Origin: Incurvaria masculella
Taxonomy: Eukaryota > Arthropoda > Insecta > Lepidoptera > Incurvariidae
Direction: 5' to 3'
Length of the DNA: 64,000 bases
NCBI GenBank assembly: GCA_946894095.1
Contig: OX335657.1
Coordinates: 12,090,001-12,154,000, forward strand
Positions within the stretch are counted from its first letter, which is position 1, and each line of letters starts with the position of its first letter. Made by a program: the position numbers and the translations under genes. Under the pieces are notes generated by a model. That model was not told where the DNA came from and did not search any database. It saw only the letters and a list, made by a program, of their open reading frames with translations. This document shows, one piece after another, positions 44,351 through 55,443 of this stretch.

Positions 44351-45484
44351 GTGAGGGTTTTCCGTAGGTAGTGGCCGGCGTGGGAACGGTTTGCCGATGC
44401 ACCACAGGCAAACACACAGGCCTCGCCATAGCCTCCGATGGACCGATCTCCCACCTAACGGAAATCCACATTCTTGTAACTATTATTCTAAACTCCCGGA
44501 CCTACACCGGTTTGTGAGTCACAGCAAACGTTCCGAGCCGTCATAATCTGCTCCGTAATCCTAAAATCGGCAGTGAAAAGACTGACAAGAAAAGTTACGC
44601 AAACAGCGCGCTGTGGTTGCGAAAGGGATCGCTTTTGATAACAAAAGAGTTCATTTAATTTGAATCATCAGGCTTTACAGGTAGGTATACGAACATATGG
44701 CGCTTTTATGCTATCCATCAAATTTCTAAGATATCTTTGTAGGAAATTCCCTATATATTTTACTATATATATATATATTACTCACTTGGTTCCATAAATA
44801 CTGACCACTAAGCTCGGTGAAATAATATTTGCCCACCTAGGTACCTAACTTCTTCCCACCTCTCTGGAAATCGAGCGATCCAGCCAACCCAAACAGTCAT
44901 TCATATTTACGACCGCCAGCTTTCTTTCAAGCGCTTCCAATAATTTCTAATTCATTTTATTGCCACCGCAATAAAACCAACCTCCAGACATCATAAAAAT
45001 TCGCTCGGATTATGAGTTTCTCGACAAAAAGAAAGAGCTGCGGGGGCGGTGTGGATTGGTTCCTGGAATTGTTCCCTTTGTCGACGTGCAGGTGGTCAAA
45101 TTAACACGCATGAAAACGGATATCCTGATCAGTGGCTATTTCGATTCCTCGCTTGTTTAAACAGTTTGAGACTTGGTATTACATATTTTCTGATTTGTGC
45201 AACCAGTAGAGTCAGATATTATAAGTAGCTTTTGTTTTTTTGAATATTTTTATCAAAATTGCTAGATTGTTGCTATGTGCTAATTAGCTTAATCGGCACG
45301 CATTCACTAAGGGTCCTTTCTTACCATCTTGCAATCAATACCATTACAAGATAATCAGCACTTTAATAATACCAGACACATACCAGTCAGTAATGAGACA
45401 GTGAATCATTGTATTGAATTAAAATATAAGGCTACGGCTGAAAAGTATATAGTTTTATTATATATCATAAAATAATTATGTAAC
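44351..45484. other. intergenic, no gene recognised
   Basis: Has a (TA)n run at about 44763-44778. Nothing else is supported. Confidence 0.4.
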
Positions 45485-45650
45485 TGGATATAGATGGTTA
45501 ATACCAAACCTACTGTCATAGTATAAGTCCAACACAGCACACTGAAAGTATAGGTGCCATGCCAGAACCTTCTTGATATTGCGCGGCTACATTGAACTGG
45601 ATCGTAAAATGTTCATTGCCGCTTCGACCATCGATTCTACCTATTTATAA
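45485..45650 (-). repeat. family B SINE, 3' half
   Basis: Reverse strand: 'gatggttaataccaaacc', 'aggtgccatgccagaacctt', 'ggctacattgaactggat', 'cattgccgcttcgaccatcg'. Confidence 0.75.
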
Positions 45651-45949
45651 AGCAAAGAGTTAGATGCAAAGGATTCAGATATTTTATTAATTTTGAATAA
45701 CATACCTATTATATTGTTAGATGTATAGGATACATACCCGTTGCAGCACACCATGCACATGTACTACTCATGTTACCTATTACGTGACTGCCCCAGAAGG
45801 AGGCTTATTATTATGTATTCAGAATCAACAACCTTTTTTCCAGTTCATTGCAATCTCTGAATATATATTTTTTTATAACTACTATAACACTTTAGGTTTA
45901 TTCATAACGAACACTTACAATCGTTCTTCCATGACTGTGTGCTGGGTGA

Positions 45950-46140
45950 AGCAACTCTGAGCTCGGGAGTGGGCGTTGCGGGCTATTGTAGCTGGCTGTA
46001 TTTCGAAACCCACATAAACGGTAGGTAGGAATCAGCCTGGGTTGGTACCTTCTTAAAATATCTGTGGTTGGTACCATCAAAATAAAACGAAAGATGATCG
46101 AAACGCAAAGTAAATTGTCCGTGTTTTCCATCCTGCGGTC
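45950..46140 (+). repeat. family B SINE body fragment, rearranged
   Basis: 'tttcgaaacccacataaacg', 'cctgggttggtacc' (partly duplicated), 'gaaagatgatcgaaacgc' and 'aattgtccgtgttttccat'. Confidence 0.55.
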
Positions 46141-46542
46141 TACTCAGGGAAGTCAAACTCTATTAAAAAAAAAAGATGTTCCTGTTTTCTACATAGAGTT
46201 TGACTGGCATACACCATTTATTTATATTAAGGTCTATAGAAACATACGTAATGTCATGATGTTCATTATATAATATAAATATACCTGGTCTGTGCCCAGG
46301 ACATTCCTAATCAGTGCACGATAATGTACATTACAATAACATACATTACAGTAGATGGAATGTTCATTTATAAAATTAATATTTATAATTTATTTCCGTC
46401 GAATTTTATTAGATTTTATGCACACATGAATTTGTGGAGACGCCAACGAATTTGGTTTGGTTTGGTTTGCTATATGTTTGACCTTTAAAATGCCTCACAA
46501 AAACCTATAGTTCGCATAAAATAATTTATTCTTTCTCGAGAA

Positions 46543-46818
46543 ACGAGAAAAGGTTATTTTCTCGTTGAGACTGACCATCTTAGCTCTCGAGTCTGATACA
46601 AACTTTTTATTCAGTTGGGTCTTCACGGAACATTCGATTCGATTTACACAAAATTAATTAATTACTCTAAATGAAAGTCTAACTTTTCATTTAGAGGATA
46701 TTCAGAAAAAAGTTTTTAAACTTTTTTGTTTATTTCAATCCTAATAATAATTCTCCAAATGTTTGAAGTATGTCCAGGGGACCTACGAAATCGCACAACG
46801 ACGATTTCGTAGGTCCCC
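46543..46818. other. cluster of three perfect stem-loops
   Basis: Hairpin 1 near 46543-46565 ('aacgagaaaa' / 'ttttctcgtt'). Hairpin 2: 12-bp stem, 46665-46676 with 46685-46696 ('ctctaaatgaaa'). Hairpin 3: 17-bp stem, 46777-46793 with 46802-46818 ('ggggacctacgaaatcg'), loop of 8. No coding context. They could be structured RNA, foldback remnants or chance. Confidence 0.5.
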
Positions 46819-47286
46819 CGAGTATTGGATCGTATTATATATTAACTGGGATTTTATTGACCTCATTTGGGTGAAAGATTCTTAAGTATTTTTGGAACAC
46901 GTAGATACTTTGCTAGGATTTCTTTGTCCCGGGGGGTCTTGCATGACTGCTGTTTCCCGAAATGGTTTGGTGAGTATATTTTTAACTCACTCGCACAAGT
47001 CAACGGTCAAAGAGGAGTTTTAATTTAGTAAATTTCCTGCATTCACGAAGTCACGTACGGTCTGATACATTTATTACACATGGAGTAAAATGTGATATTT
47101 TCAAGTGTGGCTTCAGGGTCAAATCCGAAACTTTAAAAAATTGCGAAAAACACTCAAAGGAGTCATGAGGCCGAAACACGAAAACTGCATTATTTGAAGG
47201 AATGTGATATGTATGTACGTATAATCGACCGTGAAGCAAGGACACATTAATTGAAGGAAGAGTCCAGATATCCATGTCAGGTTTCA

Positions 47287-47604
47287 TTAAAACCGGCCAA
47301 GTGCGAGTCGGACTCGCACACGAAGGGTTCCGTACCATCGTACCTACAAGATTTATCGCAAAACAACACGTTTTTTGTATTTATTAATTTACCACGTTTA
47401 TATTTTTTTATTATTTTTTTTATTTTACCTATTTGTTGTTATAGCGGCAAAATAAATACACACTCTGTGGAAATTTCAGCTGCCTACCTATTACGTTTCA
47501 TGAGATACAGCCCTGTGACAGACGGACGGACGGACGCACGAACAGACAGCGAAGGCTTAGCAATAGGGTTCCGTTTTGACCCTTTGGGTACGGAACCCTA
47601 AAAA
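47287..47604 (+). repeat. family A SINE-like repeat, reference copy
   Basis: Head 'aaaaccggccaagtgcgagt' with an A-box-like 'ggccaagtgcgag' and a B-box-like 'ggttccgtacc', then a T-rich middle, 'ttgttatagcggcaaaataa', 'tgagatacagccctgtgac', a GACG tetranucleotide run, 'gttccgttttgaccctttgg' and 'tacggaaccctaaaaa'. Head and tail share 'gggttccg'. I have met this sequence often in moth and butterfly DNA. I treat it as a SINE, although its class is not proven. Confidence 0.85.
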
Positions 47605-48497
47605 GAGAAATGACGGCTGCTTAGGCAACTAGCAGTAGCAACTCAGTGAGATCAGTGTGTGTCGAAATCTGGAGTAGGTACACATGGTAGTAGATCATAG
47701 GTTTAGGGGTCAACCATTTTTTCCGGCGGAGTTTTTTGTCGGTTTTTCTAACCGCTTCCGCGAGCCAGCTTGTATAATAATGCATACTTAGGTACCTACC
47801 ATAGCAATCGATTGGATGTTAAACAGCTATCTTATGGTCATAACTAAAATAATTAACGTAAATTATGTTTCAATAAGTACCAAATAAACTAAAAAATTAA
47901 ACAGATATTATTCTTCGCTTATTCGGAGTATCTTTTACTTAACCCTTAATTCGCTGCAATTTAGATTTTTCTATATTTAGAAGTTACATAAAATTTAATT
48001 GAGTAACTAAAATATTTTTTCAAACTATTTTACATCGGTATGTGTCTTCGACGAGTACCCGTTGATTGGGATACATAGGACTGTGGGAATGTGACATGTG
48101 GTAGGTAGGTAGGTAGATAATTATATGGAGATGCCCACATAGATATAACTTGCGAATTTACGCAAAGCTAATGCACTGTTTGCCTACCATCGTATAAGAT
48201 TACATAGTGGCCTCGTCGCGTCGATCATCCCAATATGCATCTACCTACGGACATAATATGTAGGTACCAATAGACTACACATTGTCATATACATCCAAGA
48301 TGATGAAAACGTAACTGCGGCACCGGAGGCATACGCACGTCTCCCTCTAACTAGTGTGGTGCAGCCTCCTGCGCGGAGGCGTCCGTCGCGACGAACGTGG
48401 GCGCATCTCTCTCCCCCACCCACGCACTGCCGCATGCCGCCAGCCTCCCGTACGCCACCGCATTATGATGGGAATGTTTATTTTTTGTATCTTGTCA
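47605..48497. other. twist upstream flank
   Basis: AT-rich until about 48190, then increasingly GC-rich. No TATA box is certain. A family A scrap 'taccatcgtataagatt' occurs near 48186. Confidence 0.4.
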
Positions 48498-48765
48498 ATG
48501 AAGGAAAATGAAAAGGGGCGGGGTGTCTGAATTTAGCGGCGGGAGAGCGGGAGCGGGGTGGGGGGCGAGCGCGGAGAGACGACTGCGGAGCGTCTTCGTC
48601 ATCAGTCTCCGACTACATCCCGCCCGCTGCCCCGGTGCGCGTGAGAGGCCCCCAGCTTCGCGACAGTCTACCCGCGGGCCGCGATTCGGACGCCCGGGAC
48701 GAAGCGCCCGCCAACATGAACGCGGGGGGCGAAGACGATTCCCGCGTGCTGTACATCAAGAGTGA
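48498..48765 (+). other. upstream ATGs/uORFs before twist
   Basis: ATG at 48498 opens an 11-codon uORF (stop at 48528-48530). ATG at 48508 opens an 85-codon frame that overlaps the twist start by about 50 bases in another frame. If transcription starts upstream of them, they would reduce twist translation. Transcript ends are unknown. Confidence 0.35.
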
Positions 48766-49528
48766 ACGATTCGAGTACGAGGAAGAGGATATGTTGCCGC
48801 GAGTGTACCCCGGCGGCGCCGTCCGCTACGCGGAGGCGACGAGGCGGCCGGCGGACGCGCACGCGTACTCGCCGTCGCCGCCGACGCACCTGATGGACCT
48901 CTCCAACAACTCGAATTTCTCCGACGAGTACCGCTCGCCGCGGGCGCCGTACGCGCCGCCGCTCGCGCCGTACCCGGCCGCGGACCCCGCCGACTCCTAC
49001 CACCGGGACTATTACGAGTACGGCTCGGAGCCCGCGCAGTACTACGAGCCCCCCGACGACGGCGGCGGCGAGCGCAGGAGCGGCTCGGAGCCGGAGTGCG
49101 GGCGGGCCGGCGGCGGCGGCTCGGAGGGCGGCAAGGTTCGGGGAGGCAGGCGGCGGCAGACGAAGCCGTGCCGCCGGAAGGGGCAGTCGTTCGAGGAGAT
49201 GCAGGTGCAGCGCGTGATGGCGAACGTGCGCGAGCGGCAGCGCACGCAGAGCCTCAACGAGGCGTTCGCGAGCCTCCGCAACATCATCCCGTCGCTGCCG
49301 AGCGACAAGCTCTCCAAGATCCAGACGCTGCAGCTGGCGACGCAGTACATCGACTTCCTGTACCAGGTGCTGTCGAACCCGGCGACGGCGGCGGGGGGTG
49401 GTGCGGGAGGTGGGGGAGGCGGCGAGGAGCCCCCGAGCGAGCACGGCAAGTACCTGGCGCACGACAAGCTGAGCTACGCCTTCTCCGTGTGGAGGATGGA
49501 GGGAGAGTGGACCAATGGACAGAGTTGA
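48716..49528 (+). CDS. twi: Twist, bHLH transcription factor
   Basis: Twist specifies mesoderm in insect embryos, binding E-boxes as a bHLH dimer in the nucleus. This is a single-exon frame of 270 residues. The ATG context 'ccaacATGa' is good, and the upstream in-frame GTG is not needed. The N-terminus is Tyr/Pro/Gly-rich and acidic. The bHLH spans about residues 165-219: the basic region '[20 protein letters not shown]' is identical in pattern to Twist proteins, then helix 1 '[17 protein letters not shown]' and helix 2 '[18 protein letters not shown]'. The C-terminal WR/Twist box '[14 protein letters not shown]' (about 252-265) is diagnostic and separates Twist from other bHLH factors. A glycine run (about 227-236) sits between the two domains. 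Codons are very GC-rich. Confidence 0.97.
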   Translation: MNAGGEDDSRVLYIKSERFEYEEEDMLPRVYPGGAVRYAEATRRPADAHAYSPSPPTHLMDLSNNSNFSDEYRSPRAPYAPPLAPYPAADPADSYHRDYYEYGSEPAQYYEPPDDGGGERRSGSEPECGRAGGGGSEGGKVRGGRRRQTKPCRRKGQSFEEMQVQRVMANVRERQRTQSLNEAFASLRNIIPSLPSDKLSKIQTLQLATQYIDFLYQVLSNPATAAGGGAGGGGGGEEPPSEHGKYLAHDKLSYAFSVWRMEGEWTNGQS

Positions 49529-50589
49529 GTGCCCGTCTCTGGACAATGTTGCAAAGCCTTTGATGATTCCGACTGAGGACCAAAAAATTTAGAGCGGACC
49601 TAGACCAGAAGTACCACATAAGATGGTGCAAGAGCCAGAAAACTTAGTATTTATAGGCTACAGTTTGAATGAATCTTTTTTCAAAACAGATTACCTAAAC
49701 GGTGTAGTGTACACCGTTGCTGAAACCAGTAAATATTTGCAAACTTACAGTGTTCCCGTGTGCGATGTCGTACTTTGCCAGAGATACTACAAATAAATAA
49801 AGTAATTCTCCATTGGTGCTTACCATCCGTTCGTCAGGCGAAATGTATCGGCATACATCGAACACCGTAGGTTTGCATTACATTAGGATCAGAATTATGT
49901 TGAAATTTAGTGAAAACAAATGTATTAAACTGCTATCGAAAATTTCCCTCAACATGTTTGTACTTATTATGTAGGCAACTTATTTTTGTTATATTACATA
50001 CTTTAGTGTTGAATGTGCCAGTCTGTGAGCTAGGTAATGTTTTACACTTATGGTGTAAGGGATAACCAAAATTTTAAGACCAAAATGTTTGTATGTGATC
50101 ACTAGAATTGTAAGATGTTATTGTGATATGTTAAAAATATTATACTTAGTGGATTCGTGTTATGTTTCTTACTAAATATGCATGTTTCCATAATATTGAT
50201 GTTAATGTATTCTCGAGACATGCAGCTGAAAATTTCCAAAAAGTAAATTAAGGTTAGGTAAATAACTATAGGATAATAGTAATTAAGATTTTACATTACG
50301 TATAAATTTGTTATTTGTTCCATACATCACAATTTGCTTTTAATATAATTTAACATTTTGTAAATCGGTTCATGTATTATTTCTATAACCCTACCATAGA
50401 TACTCATCACAATACCAACATTTACTAATATGTTAAACCTACTCAATGAACCAGCAAAATCCTAGCATATTTCTAGCACAAAGGTAAAATCAATACATTT
50501 CTAGACCCAGTATTTCTCGAGTTATTCATAAATTAGGCTTTTCAACGAAAACATTAGGCATAGTGTGAAAAAACCTTGCTTTAAGGCAT
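49529..50589 (+). other. twist 3' UTR and flank
   Basis: AT-rich sequence. A candidate AATAAA lies at 49792-49797, about 265 bases after the stop. The rest holds no gene. Confidence 0.45.
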
Positions 50590-50593
50590 TTAA

Positions 50594-51074
50594 GAATGGC
50601 CCGTAAGCTATGCTCCCCATACAAACGTAGTTTACTAATAATTTGAAATCCGCTGCTCCAATTAAACTGATATTTCATATCTAATATTAGGCAACAAATG
50701 TGTTTTGTTTTCTTGAAAAATCCAAACCGAATCAAATGAAAGCAAAAAAAAAATCTTCATACGATTTTTGTTTTCTCTGTGGTTTTAGCCAGGATATATT
50801 TACCGAAAAAACAAAAACATGCAGACACAGATATTTATAGGCTAATGTCAGCATGGAGGTGAAGAAATAACCCTCCATGAATGTCAGTCAGTCAGCGTGT
50901 TTGCGTCCACTGCTGGACATACGCCTCTCCAATTTTCCTCCAGTCCTCCCGGCCTTCAGCCTTTCTATAGCCTAATATTGGATACCAAATATCATGTAGG
51001 CACATGGTTTTCAAATTATTAGTAAAACTACGTTTGTATGGGAGGCGAAATTTTCTGATGCTTACGGGCTAACC
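50594..51074. mobile_element. TTAA element family 2 (long arms), copy 1, with nested insertion
   Basis: Flanked by TTAA at 50590-50593 and 51075-51078. Ends 'gaatggcccgtaagc' and, inverted, 'ggttagcccgtaagc'. The arms are long inverted repeats ('catacaaacgtagttt', 'ttactaataatttga', 'gcagacacagatattt'). The centre, about 50850-50965, is an insertion with 'cgtccactgctggacatacg', a widespread lepidopteran LINE-type sequence. Confidence 0.75.
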
Positions 51075-51478
51075 TTAAGGTGAGCCCGTATTCGCTTGAA
51101 GCAAAAAAACTTTATGATCTTAATAAGCTCAGAGTAGTTTCGCGGTTCAGTTGGCTCATTGATTATTGATTTATTAACATCCTGTGCGTATATTCCTCTG
51201 TAGTTATATAGGTACACAGGCCAAATTTTTTTTGCTTGAAGGGCCCGAAAACTTTTTCTCATTCTGCCATTATAGGTACTATACCTACACATGCGATAAC
51301 TTTTCCTAGCAATTGGTGAGCTAAAAGTTATTTTTTAGTTTAATTTATATTGAACTCTATGAAAAAGAAAAAAAAATATTCAAATAAAACCTCTAACAAA
51401 TTTCGAAATATCTCCTTCACACCATTTGCCTTTTCCGTTTTGTCTGAATGTTTTCGTAAAAAATCGCCGCAAGAGCTT

Positions 51479-51685
51479 TTTAGGGTTCTGAACCAAAAGG
51501 GTGCCAATGGGACCCTGTTACTAAGCATTCGCTGTCCGCCCGTCTGTCTGTCAGCGGGCTATATCTCATGAACCGTAATAGGTAGACCGCTGACATTTTA
51601 ACAATGTGCATTTTCACGTAAAGACAATTATTTAAGAGAAACGTCACTTTGTATGCGCGTCGGACTCGCACGTTCGGATTTTGAC
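51479..51685 (-). repeat. family A SINE-like repeat, internally deleted
   Basis: Reverse copy: 'tttagggttctgaaccaaaa', 'ctatatctcatgaaccgtaa' and 'gcgcgtcggactcgcac'. The T-rich middle has been shortened. Confidence 0.7.
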
Positions 51686-51924
51686 CCGGGTCCAGCCATG
51701 GCCTCTCTCAGCCAGCCAGAGGGTCGAGCCAAATCCCATGAGGGAGGACGGGGCGGGAGGTTAAAAAATGATAAAAACACCTCACGTAATTAATGGATGC
51801 CCCCCAAGCACCTAAGTCCGCGGTCTCCTTAATAATAATTAACTTTTGGAATAGTAATTCAACTTTTGGAGTGAGAAAATGGTTCTGTTCAGTTTTTTAA
51901 AGGGCAGTAAGTTTTTTTTTTTTA

Positions 51925-52330
51925 TGCGACCTGACATGGATGGCTAATACCACACAACTACCGTTATGATATTAGCCCAAATACACCACATTCCCGGAGG
52001 AATTAGGTGCCATGCCAGGACCTTCCCTTTATGAGGCACGGCTACATTGAACTGGATGGAAAACACGGACAATTTTTCATTGCCGCTTCGGCCATCTTTT
52101 CATCCAATGCGATGGTACCAACCAGGCCAGCTTAACCCTACCACCCAGTAGGGGAAGGGGACCTCCAGTTTTACAAGGGTTCCAAACCATGGAACAGCTC
52201 GCATTTGTAACGAAATGCAGTTATCCAACTCGGAAAGAGGAAGTGGTGCATGACCGGTAGAGGAATTGAACCCATAACGTCTCGCATGAAGAGCATGTTA
52301 CTTTATTACCCTTCTGTCACACACTTTAGG
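51925..52330 (-). repeat. family B SINE with tRNA-like head, near full length
   Basis: Read on the minus strand: head with B-box-like 'atgggttcaattcc', then 'aggtccccttcccctactgg', 'taccatcgcattggatga', 'aattgtccgtgttttccatc', 'aaggtcctggcatggcacc' and 'ccatgtcaggtcgcat' with A-run (51910-51930). Confidence 0.8.
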
Positions 52331-53445
52331 AGGTACTTACCTTTTGTCAATTATATCTTCGTAGATAGGTGACCGAGAAATCGAAACTGCATAGAGGCCA
52401 AAAATAAATAAAAAAGGGAATGTACTTTTTTCAGTTATTTCAGCCTTAACAAGGACGATATTTTTACAAGTTGAGGCGCTGCTGGCCCTACCAAAATGCG
52501 AAGTTGGCTGAGGCACCACAAGTTAGCTAATCTGTTGATGAAGAATAGCATTATTCAAACATTCCTCTTCAATAGGGATTGAACTGTCTTCGCTAGTATC
52601 GCATTACATTTACAATAAAGTAGAAACTATCCCCATTTCTGAAATTTTGGAAGCGAAGCTTCTTTAGCCTGCTTACGTGGGGAATTCACTGAGGAAAGAC
52701 CACAAAAACATTCTTGGGAACCCTGGTCTTAGGAAATGATTGTAGTCCTGAGGTCATAAAACACGAATCTGACGTCAGGTTAGAAAAAAGTGGACGACAA
52801 GCGTTTCACTACGTATGGGTGGCGCCATAGATAATATAATATTACTGCGTAATGGTGGCGCTACGAGTTGACACAGCGGTGTGGCGCCACAGTAGGTATT
52901 GGCATTAGCAAGGAAAACATGTGGGTCAAAATCCAAGACGACACGTCTAGGATGATGTCGTTTTTGTGCATACATAGATGGCACCATTGTTGTTCATAGC
53001 TGTTTCTGCCATAACTACCAAAAAATAAGAAGTTACAAACTATAACAGTATTGGCGAGCACACTAACTTGTAAATGGCAACTTTATGCATCATTATGGGG
53101 AAGAAAACTGCTTATTTATAACGACAGGTGGCGTGTAAGCGAGCTCACCTAAAATATCTGTCATATCTGTATGAAATTATATAAAAACATGGCCAGATTG
53201 CACTGAGAAAATCGGGTAGACCAAAAACTATTTAAAACAAATCTTTTATTGAATCATCATCCATAGGTATGAACATAGATTAACGAAGTGTCCTGACGTA
53301 TAACCCAAAACAGACGTTTATGCAACTGTTTTAGTTCTCGGGGTAAAACACCCCCTTCCATGAAAATCAAGCTAAAATGTGTGACAGAAGAATTTCAATA
53401 CCGATTTGACAGGGGACAATTTGACAATTTAACAGGACAGCAATT
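52331..53445. other. intergenic, minor diverged repeats
   Basis: 'agataatataatattactgc' at about 52830 also occurs near 14520, and 'ggaagaaaactgcttatt' with 'ctcacctaaaa' at 53100-53155 reappears near 57419-57490. These are unclassified repeats. No gene. Confidence 0.4.
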
Positions 53446-53721
53446 ATAAAAACCGGCCAAGTGCGAGTCGAACTCGCACACCAAGGGTTCCGTACCATCA
53501 TACAAAAAAATATACAAAAAAATCTCATTTTTAATTTTAATATTTTTTTAATCTTACCAATGTGTTGTTATAGCGGCAAAATAAATACACACTCTGTGAA
53601 AATTTCAGCTGTCTATCTGTTACGGTTACTGAGATACAGCCCTGTGACAGACGGACGGACGGACAGCGGAGGCTTAGTAATAGGGTTCCGTTTTCACCCT
53701 TTGGGTACGGAACTCTAAAAA
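53446..53721 (+). repeat. family A SINE-like repeat, near full length
   Basis: 'aaaaccggccaagtgcgagt' to 'tacggaactctaaaaa', with a short GACG run. Confidence 0.85.
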
Positions 53722-54046
53722 GGTTTAGCTGGCCTTACCGCTGATTCGTCATACTTCCATGAGGCTAGCCACTCTCCACTGGAACATCACTAAAAAGATA
53801 AGTACCTAAAATTGCGGACACAAAATGGGATTGTGGATTATTCTCAACCCAACATGATGGAAGTCTATAAAAAATACCATGGGAAATAAGACTTTAATAT
53901 AAGAGGTTTTGAAAATGTATTTAACAATATGTATGGAATGAAATCTTCACTGAACTTAATGTCAAAACATACAGAGTGTAAACAACTGCAAGTGGGATCA
54001 GAGACCCAATTTTTTTCCCTATTGCTTGCACGGGCCTGGATCTTAA

Positions 54047-54414
54047 GGTCGGCCCGTAAGCATCAGAAAATTTCGCCTCCCATACAAACATAGTTTACTA
54101 ATAATTTGAAAACCACCATTCCAACATACTTGATATTTGGTATCTAATATAAGGCTACAAATATCTGTGTCTGCATGCCTTTGTTTTTTCGGTAAATGTA
54201 TTCGGGGTCAAACCACAGAGAAAACAAAATTCGTATGAAGATTTTCTTTTTGCTTTCATTTCATTCGGATTGGATTTTTCAAAAAAACAAAAGCATGCAG
54301 ACACAGATATTTGTTACCTGATATTATATATTAAATATCAATTCAATTGGAATAGCGGTTTCCAAATGATTAGTAAACTACGTTTGTATGGGGAGCATAG
54401 CTTACGGGCCGTTC
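54047..54414. mobile_element. TTAA element family 2 (long arms), copy 2
   Basis: 368 bp between TTAA at 54043-54046 and 54415-54418. Left 'ggtcggcccgtaagc', right inverse 'gaacggcccgtaagc'. The two halves form an imperfect palindrome ('gcagacacagatatttg' and 'caaatatctgtgtctgc'). It has no insertion, so it shows the original structure of copy 1. No transposase. Confidence 0.8.
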
Positions 54415-54418
54415 TTAA

Positions 54419-55339
54419 GATACACATTCTCTTATTCAACATCAAATAGAACTTTTAGCATGCGCGCTCCTATGAGTACTTTAGGTTTATTTCTAAAGTT
54501 CTAAGTTAAGTTCTCATAACCGCTCCTGGTACTATCGATGACATACGCCCAGTAGCACCCTACGATCGGCTGTTTTGCACGGTTGGCGCGATCCGCTCCC
54601 CTTAACCGGTCTCCTGGCGAGGCGCCCTACCACAACCCGCACGGGCATAGCGATTCCCTCCTCCCGCTTCACCACCGCGCGATGCGAACGCTTCATAGCA
54701 ATCGCTCTGTGAAGTGCTCCTGGACTTTTGAATGCGACAAGTGTATGTATCCACCGTGGGTTGCTCTTTGATCACACAAATGATAATGAAGCAGAAAATA
54801 ACTTAACATTCTCATAAAAAAAATGTTTGAGCCATGTGGTGTGAACACACCCTAGATTCACTTGCGATAACGTAGTTCGGATTGATGTCATAAATGGCAA
54901 TGCTTTTAATGCTGTCTAACTAGGCCCTTCCTGCTCTGATGTGCTTGAAAAGGTGGGATGGATCTTTTATTTTAGCCCAGAAGTAGTAATATGAAAAGAT
55001 GTATTGTGTTTCATTTCATTCCTGGGTTATCGAATTCTAGAAATAAATTCTTATGTAAATAATTTCCTTGTATTGAATCAAATGCAAGTGATTATATCAA
55101 GTGGGCCTCGATATGGACTGTCTTCTTTTCTGATCTTAGTTCGCAGTCTCGATGAAGCCGTGTGGGTTGTTAAACCTACATGCACAAAATGTGGGAAGGC
55201 TTGACTAAATGCACTTCGGTGTCTACCCCCGAAAATATGTGCATGCAGCTCACTACACGGGATGCACATTTCGTCATCACCACAGAAGCAATTTGTCCGA
55301 ATACATTAACAATTTCAACACATCCTGCTATACTTAATA
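54419..55339. other. intergenic between the TTAA element and TADA3
   Basis: 54520-54780 is moderately GC-rich with no recognisable gene. The rest is AT-rich. Confidence 0.4.
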
Positions 55340-55345
55340 TTTATT
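55340..55345 (-). terminator. candidate polyadenylation signal of TADA3
   Basis: AATAAA on the minus strand, about 100 bases after the TADA3 stop. Confidence 0.5.
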
Positions 55346-55443
55346 TGCTTAAACAAAATTAAACTTAAGGATTCAATATCCACATGCGGTATAAATACAT
55401 TATAAATGTCATAGCATTGACTTGGCAATGTTCATTAGATTCA

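Noticed and set aside
48668..49546. 292-codon open frame antisense to twist
   Set aside because: An Arg/Leu/Val-rich shadow of the GC-rich twist codons, with no recognisable domain.
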